A stretch of DNA of 5,625 bases from Parafilimonas sp. (GTDB lineage: Bacteria > Bacteroidota > Bacteroidia > Chitinophagales > Chitinophagaceae). Within the stretch, counting starts at the first letter, position 1. Every line of letters begins with the position of its first letter. Shown piece after piece: positions 1 to 5,625 of this stretch. The position numbers were made by a program, and so were the translations under genes. The DNA is taken from NCBI GenBank assembly GCA_023251275.1, contig JAHEZC010000213.1, positions 1 through 5,625 on the forward strand, written 5' to 3'. Under the pieces are notes generated by a model. That model worked only from the letters and a program-made list of their open reading frames with translations, was not told where the DNA came from and searched no databases.

Positions 1-2
1 AA

Positions 3-860
3 GTAACATATCTTCCCGTACATGCGAACGGTTTAATTAATCTGAAAGATCTCGAAGAAGCCATAACGCCAAAAACAATTCTTATAGCAGTTATGTATGC
101 CAACAATGAAATTGGCGTAGTACAGCCTATAGATCAGATCAGCATTCTTGCGAAGAGGAGAGGGATAATATTTTTTTGCGATGCAGCACAGGCTGCGGGT
201 AAAATTCCGATTGATGTAATAAAAGACGGTATTGATCTGATGACTTTAAGCGCTCATAAAATGTATGGACCTAAAGGTGTGGGTGCTTTGTATGTGCGCA
301 GGAAAAATCCGCGTGTAAGGCTGACTGCACAGATGGATGGCGGCGGTCATGAGCGAGGTATGCGCAGTGGTACGTTGAATGTGCCGGGAATCGTTGGATT
401 TGGGCAGGCTTGTGAATTATGCCGCCTGAATATGGACGAAGACACAAAGCGTATATCTGTATTGCGGGATAAATTAGAAAATGCCTTACTCGGAATCGAA
501 GCATGTTCTTTGAACGGAAGTAAAGAATACCGATTGCCGCATGTAACAAATATTTCTTTCAAATATGTGGAAAGTGAAGCATTGATGATGGGTCTTAATA
601 AAAATATTGCTGTATCGTCCGGTTCGGCCTGCACCTCTGCGTCTGTTGAGCCGAGCTATGTATTAAAAGCAATAGGGTTACGAGATGATCTTGCACACAG
701 CTCGCTTCGCTTCGGTTTGGGTCGCTTTACTACAGAAGATGAGATTGAATATACAATTGAACAGGTCACCGCTACTGTAAATCGCTTGCGGGAAATAAGC
801 CCCCTTTGGGAAATGCACAAAGAAGGGATAGATATAAATCCCGCAGAATGGAGATTATGA
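3..860 (+). CDS. iscS: Cysteine desulfurase, IscS type (5' end cut by window edge)
   Basis: PLP-dependent enzyme that takes sulfur from L-cysteine as a persulfide and passes it to the IscU scaffold for iron-sulfur cluster and thio-cofactor synthesis in the cytoplasm. The frame is open from base 3, and 285 residues are visible; the first roughly 100-120 of a usual ~400-residue IscS lie off the left edge. The ATG at 93 is internal, because the upstream codons already read as family sequence (VTYLPV...NGLI). Visible marks: MYANNEIG; DAAQAAGK around the cofactor Asp/Gln; SAHK, whose Lys (codon 258-260) should carry PLP; GGGHERGMRSGT; and the catalytic Cys in SSGSACTSAS (codon 630-632). The C-terminal SPLWEMHKEGID...EW tail matches the IscU-docking tail of group I enzymes, which separates it from SufS/CsdA. 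No damage is seen. It converges on the araC-type gene and is probably unrelated to the sugar genes. Confidence 0.95.
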   Translation, partial: VTYLPVHANGLINLKDLEEAITPKTILIAVMYANNEIGVVQPIDQISILAKRRGIIFFCDAAQAAGKIPIDVIKDGIDLMTLSAHKMYGPKGVGALYVRRKNPRVRLTAQMDGGGHERGMRSGTLNVPGIVGFGQACELCRLNMDEDTKRISVLRDKLENALLGIEACSLNGSKEYRLPHVTNISFKYVESEALMMGLNKNIAVSSGSACTSASVEPSYVLKAIGLRDDLAHSSLRFGLGRFTTEDEIEYTIEQVTATVNRLREISPLWEMHKEGIDINPAEWRL

Positions 861-903
861 TTAGGCTGAATTAAAAGCTATAAAACCTGACCTGTAAAAT
901 CTT

Positions 904-938
904 AGGCATTTATTATTCTGTTTTTATAATTGCCTTTG
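904..938 (+). terminator. Possible terminator hairpin after iscS
   Basis: AGGCATTTAT (904-913) pairs with ATAATTGCCT (926-935). This gives nine of ten pairs with one internal T-T mismatch and a 12-base loop. A short TTTG follows instead of a long T tract. It lies 44 bases after the iscS stop in the convergent spacer, which is where a terminator is expected. The weak tail makes it uncertain. Confidence 0.45.
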
Positions 939-954
939 TAAAATTGTTGCGAAT

Positions 955-980
955 AAAAACCTGTGTTTTCAATTTCAGGT
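955..980 (-). terminator. Weak intrinsic terminator-like hairpin at the end of the araC-type gene
   Basis: On the minus strand ACCTG (980-976) pairs with CAGGT (963-959) across a 12-base loop, and is followed directly by a five-T run (959-955, the first T also closing the stem). The stem overlaps the stop codon of the regulator (977-975). Five base pairs with a long loop is a weak stem, so this is tentative. Confidence 0.3.
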
Positions 981-1835
981 AATTATTATCTTTTTCTCTG
1001 TTTTAAATTCAGTAGGTGTTTTCTTTATGATATTCTTGAATACTTTGTTGAAATAAGTGATATTATTGAAGCCGCATTCAAAACAGATTTCCCCAATAGT
1101 TTTTTCTTCCTGCAAAAGAAGGCAGGCATGCTGTATTCTATATTGATTGAGAAAATCAGTGAATGTAGTATTCATTATTTTTTTAAAATAATTACAAAAT
1201 GAGGGAACACTAAGGTTTGCAATAGCTGCAACTTTTTTTATGTCAGTTTCTTCACTAAAATGTTTTTCCACGTATTTAAAAACACTTTGAAGCCTTGCCC
1301 GGTGTTTTTTCATAGATACTGAAAACATCACATGCGGATTAAGCAGTTCATATTCCGATGAAACTGCAAGAAATTGTAAAACTGATATTAATTCCATTAA
1401 CCGTTCAAATGGGGGAAGCTTTAATAACCTGATCAATCTTCTCCTTGCCTTTTCTTTTGCAGCTCCTGTAAAGCAAATTCCGCAATTTGATTTTTCGAGC
1501 AGTGCACGGATCGAATCCATTTCAGGCCCGTTTAACAGGGCCGGCTGGAGTACTTCTTCTTTTATCTGAACAACAATTTCTTCATGAATGCCATGGGCTT
1601 TTAATCCAAAGCCTGAGTGAGGTAAATTGGGTCCTATAAAGACGATATCTCCGTTTTCATAAGTACTCAGGTGATTACCTACATGCCTGGTACCGCTTCC
1701 GTACAGCACGCAAACTAATTCATATTCGGGATGGTAATGGTATTGCCATAAATATTTATCAGCAGTGGCCTTCTGATGCAGCAGCCTGAATGAACTGCCT
1801 TTATCAGGATGAACTATTTCAAATTCAACCTTCAT
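975..1835 (-). CDS. AraC-family transcriptional regulator with N-terminal cupin sensor domain
   Basis: A 286-residue cytoplasmic DNA-binding protein. Residues ~25-90 form a cupin-like ligand pocket: HYHPEYE (His33, His35), a turn ending GSGTRHVG, the strand NGDIVFIGPNLPH (His73). Residues ~183-283 are the AraC/XylS domain with two helix-turn-helix units: IKKVAAIANLSVPSFCNYFKK (199-219, first HTH) and TIGEICFECGFNNITYFNKVFK (246-267), ending in the family-typical KKTPTEF. The length is normal for the family and no key element is missing. The start at 1835 gives MKVEFEIVHPDKG, a usual beginning for this Bacteroidota group. It is divergent from the MFS-trehalase pair, so local control of those genes in response to a sugar is a reasonable inference. 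The ligand cannot be read from the sequence. Family confidence is very high, trehalose role moderate. Confidence 0.93.
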   Translation of the reverse strand: MKVEFEIVHPDKGSSFRLLHQKATADKYLWQYHYHPEYELVCVLYGSGTRHVGNHLSTYENGDIVFIGPNLPHSGFGLKAHGIHEEIVVQIKEEVLQPALLNGPEMDSIRALLEKSNCGICFTGAAKEKARRRLIRLLKLPPFERLMELISVLQFLAVSSEYELLNPHVMFSVSMKKHRARLQSVFKYVEKHFSEETDIKKVAAIANLSVPSFCNYFKKIMNTTFTDFLNQYRIQHACLLLQEEKTIGEICFECGFNNITYFNKVFKNIIKKTPTEFKTEKKIIIT

Positions 1836-1837
1836 TC

Positions 1838-1883
1838 GTATTAATCGTTATTACATCAAATATAATATCAATTTCATTAATAC
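1838..1883. promoter_or_regulatory. Inverted repeat in the divergent control region
   Basis: GTATTAAT (1838-1845) is repeated as its reverse complement ATTAATAC (1876-1883), with 30 bases between the arms. The arms bracket the candidate -7 box of the regulator gene, so this could be an autoregulatory site. The arms are AT-rich and only 8 bp, so chance is a real alternative. Confidence 0.22.
1857..1864 (-). promoter_or_regulatory. Candidate Bacteroidota -7 element for the araC-type gene
   Basis: Read on the minus strand, bases 1864-1857 are TATATTTG, an exact match to the Bacteroidota sigma-70 -7 consensus TAnnTTTG. It lies 21 bases before the regulator's start codon, so the leader would be short. 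No clear TTTG -33 box is present at the usual distance, which lowers confidence. Confidence 0.45.
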
Positions 1884-1951
1884 AGATGAATAAAAAGTAA
1901 ATAGAAATGAACTTTTTTAATGAGAAAAAGCGGAATTTCATTTTTGAAAAG

Positions 1952-1986
1952 TCTGCATCCGGACTATCTGCATACAATCATCTGTA
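1952..1986. promoter_or_regulatory. Direct repeats TCTGCAT / TCTGCAT / TCTGTAA-like before the MFS gene
   Basis: TCTGCAT occurs at 1952-1958 and again at 1967-1973, with a degenerate third copy TCTGTA at 1981-1986. Start-to-start spacings are 15 and 14 bases. Direct repeats just upstream of a target gene are the usual form of AraC-family binding sites, and an AraC-type gene is divergent here. The repeats lie upstream of the preferred transporter start at 1998. If the start were at 1920 they would be coding. Function is inferred only. Confidence 0.3.
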
Positions 1987-1997
1987 AAAAGATTGCA

Positions 1998-3236
1998 ATG
2001 TCGAATTTGAAAATAAAAGTTTCTATTTTCATCAATTACTTTCTTTTCGCAATCTTGTTGAACAGCGTAGGTACAGTGATTCTGCAGGTGCAACATTATT
2101 TCAAAGTAAATGAGTCGTCTGCATCTGTTCTGGAGGCTTTTAAAGACCTGACCATCGCTGCGACTTCATTTATTGTGGCATCGTTTATTTCCCGGATCGG
2201 CTACAAGAAATCTATGTTGATTGCTTTGGGCATGGTTACTGCTGCGTGTTTCGTTATACCATCCGTGGGAACATTTATTGGTATAAAATTACTTTTTGCT
2301 GTTACCGGTGCCAGTTTTGCATTGATCAAAGTTTCAGTGTATGGCATAATCGGCCTCGTTACAAAAAACGAGAAAGAGCACTTGAGCATGATGAATTTTA
2401 TTGAATCTTTTTTTATGGCTGGCATTCTCTCTGGCTATTTTATTTTCGGTTATTTTATCGAGGATACCAATAATACTTCTGCCGCCTGGTTTAATGTATA
2501 TTATCTCTTGGGCGCACTTTCTCTGACTGCATTTCTCTTATTACTGGGCTCACCCCTCGATGAGTCAGCAGCCCACAAATCCGCACAATCTTCTGCAGGC
2601 AGCGATGTTATCGGAATGCTGAGATTAATGATAATGCCATTAGTGATCTCCTTTGTCTGTTGCGCTTTTTTTTACGTTTTAATAGAACAAAGCATCATGA
2701 GCTGGCTGCCCACTTTTAATAACAAAGTGCTGAAACTGTCTTCAACTATGAGTGTGCAAATGGCAAGTATTTTATCTGTATCAATTGGTTTGGGAAGATT
2801 TTCGGCTGCGATTGTGCTTAAAAAGATAAACTGGTTTCTTGTACTTGTATTTTGTCTTGCGGCAGCAGCATGTCTTGTACTGATTGCCCTGCCCATTGCA
2901 AAGAGTGTAACAGGAATTGAGGTAACTACATGGACCCAGGTTCCCATCGCTGCATTTGTATTCCCTCTTATCGGTTTTTTTCTGGCGCCCGTTTATCCTG
3001 CCATCAATTCTGAAATACTTTCTTCGTTGCCTAAAAACAAGCATGGAACTATGTCTGGATTGATTGTTTTCTTTTCCGCGATAGGAGGTACATTGGGATC
3101 TATTACAACCGGCTTTATTTTTCAGATGTATGGCGGGCAAACAGCTTTCTATTTTTCATTGATCCCAATAAGTATTTTAATTATTGGATTAATTGTATTC
3201 CGGAAAACACAGAATAAGACTCATCTGGTTTCATAA
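1998..3236 (+). CDS. Major facilitator superfamily transporter (12 TM), probable sugar importer
   Basis: A 412-residue inner-membrane permease. Numbered from Met at 1998, twelve hydrophobic stretches fall at about 9-31, 44-67, 72-91, 96-120, 134-156, 164-184, 210-232, 252-272, 279-300, 314-338, 350-374 and 379-401, with a polar central loop at 185-209 (DESAAHKSAQSS). SRIGYKKS near residue 65 fits the basic motif-A loop between TM2 and TM3. The frame stays open back to an ATG at 1920, adding 26 residues (MRKSGISFLKSL...). I prefer 1998 because MSNLKIKVSIFINYF leads straight into TM1 as in other MFS proteins, and the extension carries repeats that look regulatory. Neither start has a Shine-Dalgarno, as usual in Bacteroidota. 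Trehalase follows after 45 bases, so uptake of trehalose by proton symport is inferred. The sequence alone does not fix the substrate. Confidence 0.9.
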   Translation: MSNLKIKVSIFINYFLFAILLNSVGTVILQVQHYFKVNESSASVLEAFKDLTIAATSFIVASFISRIGYKKSMLIALGMVTAACFVIPSVGTFIGIKLLFAVTGASFALIKVSVYGIIGLVTKNEKEHLSMMNFIESFFMAGILSGYFIFGYFIEDTNNTSAAWFNVYYLLGALSLTAFLLLLGSPLDESAAHKSAQSSAGSDVIGMLRLMIMPLVISFVCCAFFYVLIEQSIMSWLPTFNNKVLKLSSTMSVQMASILSVSIGLGRFSAAIVLKKINWFLVLVFCLAAAACLVLIALPIAKSVTGIEVTTWTQVPIAAFVFPLIGFFLAPVYPAINSEILSSLPKNKHGTMSGLIVFFSAIGGTLGSITTGFIFQMYGGQTAFYFSLIPISILIIGLIVFRKTQNKTHLVS

Positions 3237-3281
3237 AGCAGGGAAAGCCTGGTTTATATAAAAGACTGATAATTTTTTTTA

Positions 3282-4784
3282 ATGTTAACACACAAAAAAT
3301 TTTTTCAAATTGAAGAGCTCGAAGAATTGTTTGTTGATGTACAGATGCAGCGGATACTGCCTGATCAAAAAACATTTACAGATGTTAAACCCAAATATGC
3401 TGTGAAGGAAATACTTGAACAATATCGCAGCCGGAAATTTCAAAAGGATTTCAGCTTGAGTAATTTTATTGCGGATCACTTTGAACAACTTCAATATGAA
3501 GAAGAAAAAGCTGCTGCTGTCAATAACAAAACAATCGAAGAACACATAACCCAACTCTGGAATACATTAACAAAATATCCTGAGGATACGGGCGGCACAT
3601 TGATACCATTGCCTCATAAGTTTATTGTGCCCGGTGGAAGGTTCGGGGAAATTTATTATTGGGACAGTTATTTTACTATGTTAGGATTACAGGTATCAAA
3701 GCGGATAGACCTGATAGAAAGCATGATCAATAATTTTGCATACCTGATTGACCTTTTCGGCTTTGTGCCTAACGGCAACCGTACTTATTTTCTCAGCCGC
3801 TCACAACCACCTTTTTTTTCGTTGATGGTGGCGTTGCTGAGCGAGGAAACCGGGGACGAAGTATTCATTAAATATTTACCTCAACTTACAAAAGAATATG
3901 ACTTCTGGATGAAGGATAAGGAAACGCTGACACCGGAAAACAGAAGTGTATTGCGGGTTGTATTAATGCCGGATGGAACGGTATTGAACAGGTATTGGGA
4001 TAGCCTTGATACTCCAAGGCCGGAATCCTATGCTGAAGACCTTGAAACAGCAGCTAAAGCCGGCAGTGCGAATAATGAGATTTTCAGGCACATAAGGGCT
4101 GCCTGTGAATCAGGCTGGGATTTTTCAACCCGGTGGTTCAAAGACAAAGAAAATTTACATACTATCCATACTGCTGATATTATTCCGGTTGACTTGAATT
4201 CCCTTCTTTTTCACCTTGAAAAGACATTGGCTTTTGCCCATGAATTAGCAGGTGATAAAGACCTCTCTGAAAAATTTTATCAAAAATCAAAGGAAAGAGA
4301 AGCTGCAATACAAAAATATTTATGGCGTGAGGAGGATGAAACATTTATGGATTATGATTTTTTAATTAACAGGCATACCGGGGTTGCGACTGTTTGCGCG
4401 GGCTTCCCTATGTTTATAGGATTTGCAACAGAGGGACAATCTGCTAAAGTTGCAAAACAACTGGAGCAGAAATTTTTGCAGCCCGGTGGCTTGTTAACAA
4501 CATTGGTTTATTCCAGGCAGCAGTGGGATGCGCCTAACGGATGGGCGCCTTTGCAATGGGTCAATTATAAAGGCTTGCTCGATTATGGCTATTATGGCTT
4601 AGCAGAGAAAATAAAAACTAACTGGACTTCGACTATTGAAAGGGTATTTGAAAAGACCGGCAGAATTACTGAGAAATACAATGTGGTGGATACCAGCCTG
4701 GGGGCAGGCGGAGGAGAATACCTTAACCAGGATGGTTTCGGGTGGACAAACGGAGTATATCTGAAAATGAAATCTTTTGGATAA
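3282..4784 (+). CDS. treF: Alpha,alpha-trehalase, GH37, cytoplasmic type
   Basis: Hydrolyses trehalose to two glucose molecules by an inverting mechanism. The protein has 500 residues and covers the whole (alpha/alpha)6 barrel. Trehalase signature 1 is at 117-130 (PGGRFGEIYYWDSY) and signature 2 at 414-423 (QWDAPNGWAP). Also present are NGNRTYFLSRSQPP (164-177), ESGWDFSTRW (276-285) with Asp280 as the expected acid, and GGGEY (476-480) with Glu479 as the expected base, then GFGWTNGV (485-492). Motif order and spacing match E. coli TreF and TreA. The N-terminus (MLTHKKFFQIEELEELF) has no signal peptide and begins near the conserved VQ...PD.KTF.D segment, without the long acidic leader of E. 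coli TreF. This indicates action in the cytoplasm on intact imported trehalose. The start at 3282 follows a T-run with no Shine-Dalgarno. The gene probably shares a transcript with the MFS gene. treF is used by analogy of location; the GH37 assignment is very secure. Confidence 0.96.
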   Translation: MLTHKKFFQIEELEELFVDVQMQRILPDQKTFTDVKPKYAVKEILEQYRSRKFQKDFSLSNFIADHFEQLQYEEEKAAAVNNKTIEEHITQLWNTLTKYPEDTGGTLIPLPHKFIVPGGRFGEIYYWDSYFTMLGLQVSKRIDLIESMINNFAYLIDLFGFVPNGNRTYFLSRSQPPFFSLMVALLSEETGDEVFIKYLPQLTKEYDFWMKDKETLTPENRSVLRVVLMPDGTVLNRYWDSLDTPRPESYAEDLETAAKAGSANNEIFRHIRAACESGWDFSTRWFKDKENLHTIHTADIIPVDLNSLLFHLEKTLAFAHELAGDKDLSEKFYQKSKEREAAIQKYLWREEDETFMDYDFLINRHTGVATVCAGFPMFIGFATEGQSAKVAKQLEQKFLQPGGLLTTLVYSRQQWDAPNGWAPLQWVNYKGLLDYGYYGLAEKIKTNWTSTIERVFEKTGRITEKYNVVDTSLGAGGGEYLNQDGFGWTNGVYLKMKSFG

Positions 4785-4953
4785 ATTTTTTTCATAGATT
4801 TAGCGAATGCAGAAAAACGATTTCAGAATTGGATTTTTGTTCTTTTTAATGCAAAAAACCAGATATTTTTTTGAACTTTTTAAAATAAGGAAACTCGCCT
4901 GATGAATGATTTTTACGATTCCAGCTAATATGTGCTTTAATCGCGAATTTAAT

Positions 4954-4973
4954 TTCGGTACAATTGAACCGGA
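4954..4973. promoter_or_regulatory. CAATTG-centred dyad
   Basis: The half-sites TTCGGTACAA (4954-4963) and TTGAACCGGA (4964-4973) are complementary at eight of ten positions around the centre CAATTG (4961-4966), including the CGGT/ACCG arms. It is a candidate protein-binding site about 180 bases before susC, with no known owner. Confidence 0.25.
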
Positions 4974-4993
4974 TTGTTTATCGCTATAACAAT
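4973..4993. promoter_or_regulatory. ATTGTT-N9-AACAAT inverted repeat
   Basis: Six-base perfect arms, ATTGTT (4973-4978) and AACAAT (4988-4993), are separated by nine bases. The repeat abuts the preceding CAATTG-centred dyad and shares the ACAAT core. It may be part of a multi-site operator; short AT-rich arms make chance possible. Confidence 0.22.
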
Positions 4994-5011
4994 GATTTTC
5001 GAAAACCATGA

Positions 5012-5054
5012 ATGCAATTAATTTTATTTGTACATGCAACAATTTTATTAAGAC
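5012..5054. repeat. Tandem imperfect direct repeat, two copies of about 21-22 bp
   Basis: Copy 1 (5012-5033) and copy 2 (5034-5054) are adjacent. Both begin ATGCAA and contain AATTTTATT (5020-5028 and 5041-5049), then three variable bases and AC. One base is gained or lost between the two blocks. The period of about two helical turns would place both copies on the same face of DNA, as in AraC-family or response-regulator sites. It lies about 100 bases before the susC start. Confidence 0.4.
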
Positions 5055-5069
5055 AATTGTCTTTATAAA
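5044..5069. promoter_or_regulatory. 26-bp near-perfect palindrome upstream of susC
   Basis: Half-sites TTTATTAAGACAA (5044-5056) and TTGTCTTTATAAA (5057-5069) are complementary at 12 of 13 positions; only the 5049/5064 T-T pair fails. The uninterrupted core AAGACAATTGTCTT (5050-5063) is perfect. There is no loop, which fits a dimeric protein's operator better than an RNA hairpin. It overlaps the end of the tandem repeat and sits 82 bases before the susC start codon. Confidence 0.5.
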
Positions 5070-5093
5070 CGTAAGTCGAAAATTTTTTTTTGC

Positions 5094-5118
5094 ATTTTGT
5101 GTATTATTTACACAAAAT
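5094..5118. promoter_or_regulatory. 25-bp dyad overlapping the putative susC promoter
   Basis: ATTTTGTGTA (5094-5103) and TACACAAAAT (5109-5118) are perfect 10-bp inverted arms around a five-base centre TTATT. The dyad covers the candidate -33 TTTG and ends 32 bases before the susC ATG. A repressor bound here would block the promoter. As RNA it would be a weak A/U-rich hairpin with no following T tract, so it is not a good terminator. Confidence 0.5.
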
Positions 5119-5129
5119 CTATAATTTTA
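5096..5129 (+). promoter_or_regulatory. Candidate Bacteroidota promoter for susC
   Basis: TTTG at 5096-5099 could serve as the -33 element. After 22 bases comes TAATTTTA at 5122-5129, seven of eight with the -7 consensus TAnnTTTG (final G replaced by A). Spacing is at the long end of the accepted range. Transcription would start close to the ATG at 5151, giving a leader of about 15 bases. Confidence 0.35.
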
Positions 5130-5150
5130 TCAATTAAACTGCTTGTTACT

Positions 5151-5625
5151 ATGACTACAACTCGACTGCTAAGAGCCATCCTCTTATGCCCGCTATTTGT
5201 TTTAATCGTACAATTTTCCTGGGCGCAAAAGACTGTGACAGGGAAAATTACTGATGAAAAAAGTAATCCCGTTTTCGGTGCATCAGTTATTGTAAAAGGT
5301 TCCAATACAGGTACCGCTACCGATGCAACGGGTTCATTTAAAATTTCCATGCCCGAGACTGCTACGAGGTTAGTAATTTCCTATGTAGGTTATATCACAA
5401 TGGAAGTCATTGTGCCGTCCTCCAATGAAGTTACTGTTGCCCTTAGGCCTGAGAGCTCCAATCTTACCGATGTGGTAGTGGTGGGCTATGGCACAACAAG
5501 GAGGAAAGACCTTACTGGTGCTCTTGTGTCAATTAAGGAAAAAGATTTTAATAAAGGAATCATTACTTCGCCTGATCAATTAATACAAGGTAAGGCTGCC
5601 GGCGTTTTGGTGATTAATAATATGG
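5151..5625 (+). CDS. susC: SusC/RagA-family TonB-linked outer-membrane receptor (3' end cut by window edge)
   Basis: N-terminal 158 residues of a protein that is usually about 1000 long. Residues 1-25 are a type I signal peptide (Arg5/Arg8, hydrophobic core, SWA|Q cleavage). Residues ~27-113 are the CarboxypepD_reg-like beta-sandwich (VTGKITDEKSNPVFGASVIVKG, then ISYVGY). The TonB-box-like stretch DVVVVGYGTTRRKDLTGA is at 107-124, followed by the beginning of the plug domain (SPDQLIQGKAAGV, 140-152). No STN domain lies between signal peptide and sandwich, so this is not the FecR/sigma-signalling subtype. Such proteins form an energised outer-membrane channel capped by a SusD lipoprotein, whose gene should follow off the right edge. 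The start at 5151 is fixed by the signal peptide; no Shine-Dalgarno is seen. Nearby trehalase suggests trehalose or a trehalose-containing substrate, by context only. susC is used as a family label. Confidence 0.95.
   Translation, partial: MTTTRLLRAILLCPLFVLIVQFSWAQKTVTGKITDEKSNPVFGASVIVKGSNTGTATDATGSFKISMPETATRLVISYVGYITMEVIVPSSNEVTVALRPESSNLTDVVVVGYGTTRRKDLTGALVSIKEKDFNKGIITSPDQLIQGKAAGVLVINNM

Larger units (their letters stand above)
4785..5150. other. 366-base AT-rich spacer between trehalase and susC
   Basis: I see no credible gene here. The left part (4785-4900) is simple AT-rich sequence with several T runs and no good GC-stem terminator for the trehalase transcript. The right part (about 4940-5130) is dense in dyads and repeats, listed separately, and probably holds the promoter and operators of susC. 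An open frame on the minus strand at 4800-5042 encodes Lys/Ile/Phe-rich text that resembles no known protein and is most likely accidental. Confidence 0.7.

Noticed and set aside
93..860. ATG at 93 as the true start of the cysteine desulfurase
   Set aside because: The frame continues upstream to base 3 with family-typical sequence, and a 255-residue form would lack the N-terminal part of the PLP fold; the gene is cut by the window, not short.
963..1202. Plus-strand open frame of 79 codons
   Set aside because: It lies antisense to the conserved C-terminal DNA-binding domain of the AraC-type gene; Phe/Ile-rich text typical of an antisense shadow.
2781..3140. Minus-strand open frame of 119 codons inside the MFS gene
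   Set aside because: Antisense to conserved transmembrane segments of a well-supported gene; its product (Arg/Asn/Cys-rich) resembles no family.
3237..3281. Separate promoter for trehalase in the 45-base gap
   Set aside because: No TTTG/TAnnTTTG pair is present; co-transcription with the MFS gene is simpler.
4800..5042. Minus-strand open frame of 80 codons in the trehalase-susC spacer
   Set aside because: Low-complexity Lys/Ile/Phe-rich product with no recognisable domain, in AT-rich DNA where the dyads suggest regulation; no sign of selection visible from one sequence.
5094..5118. Reading the TTTTGTGTA...TACACAAAA dyad as a CRP/FNR site or as a terminator
   Set aside because: The half-site order and odd five-base centre do not fit TGTGA-N6-TCACA, and there is no GC stem with a downstream T tract on either strand.
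5108..5350. Minus-strand open frame of 80 codons across the susC start
   Set aside because: Antisense to the susC signal peptide and CarboxypepD_reg-like domain, which are clearly coding.

Overview
The window looks like chromosomal DNA of a Bacteroidota bacterium, most likely Chitinophagia/Chitinophagaceae. The signs are a SusC/RagA-type TonB-dependent receptor at the right edge, start codons without Shine-Dalgarno sequences, T/A-rich spacers, a TAnnTTTG-type promoter element, and a Bacteroidota-style cupin/AraC regulator. The family-level placement is inference from protein style. No RNA genes, CRISPR arrays, insertion sequences or attachment sites were seen.

Layout: (i) 3-860, plus strand: the 3' part of an IscS-type cysteine desulfurase, a housekeeping iron-sulfur gene cut by the left edge. 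(ii) 861-974: a short convergent spacer with a terminator-like hairpin for each flanking gene. (iii) 975-1835, minus strand: an AraC-family regulator with an N-terminal cupin domain. (iv) 1836-1997: a divergent, AT-rich control region with short direct and inverted repeats. (v) 1998-3236, plus strand: a 12-TM MFS transporter. (vi) 3282-4784, plus strand: a complete cytoplasmic-type GH37 alpha,alpha-trehalase, 45 bases after the transporter and probably in the same operon. (vii) 4785-5150: a 366-base AT-rich spacer whose right half is dense in dyads and direct repeats. (viii) 5151 to the right edge, plus strand: the 5' end of a SusC-like outer-membrane receptor.

Inferred working model: this is a small trehalose-uptake locus. 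The SusC-like protein (presumably with a SusD partner beyond the right edge) would import the sugar across the outer membrane. The MFS protein would carry it across the inner membrane, and the signal-peptide-free trehalase would split it to two glucose molecules in the cytoplasm. The divergent AraC/cupin protein is the natural candidate sensor. The trehalase call is strong. The sugar specificity of the transporter, receptor and regulator rests only on neighbourhood.

The coding content is of known families. The least explained part is non-coding: the operator-like architecture just upstream of susC (a tandem ~21-bp repeat, a 26-bp near-perfect palindrome and a 25-bp dyad over the putative promoter), and a set of TCTGCAT repeats ahead of the transporter. 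I found no convincing evidence of a wholly new system.
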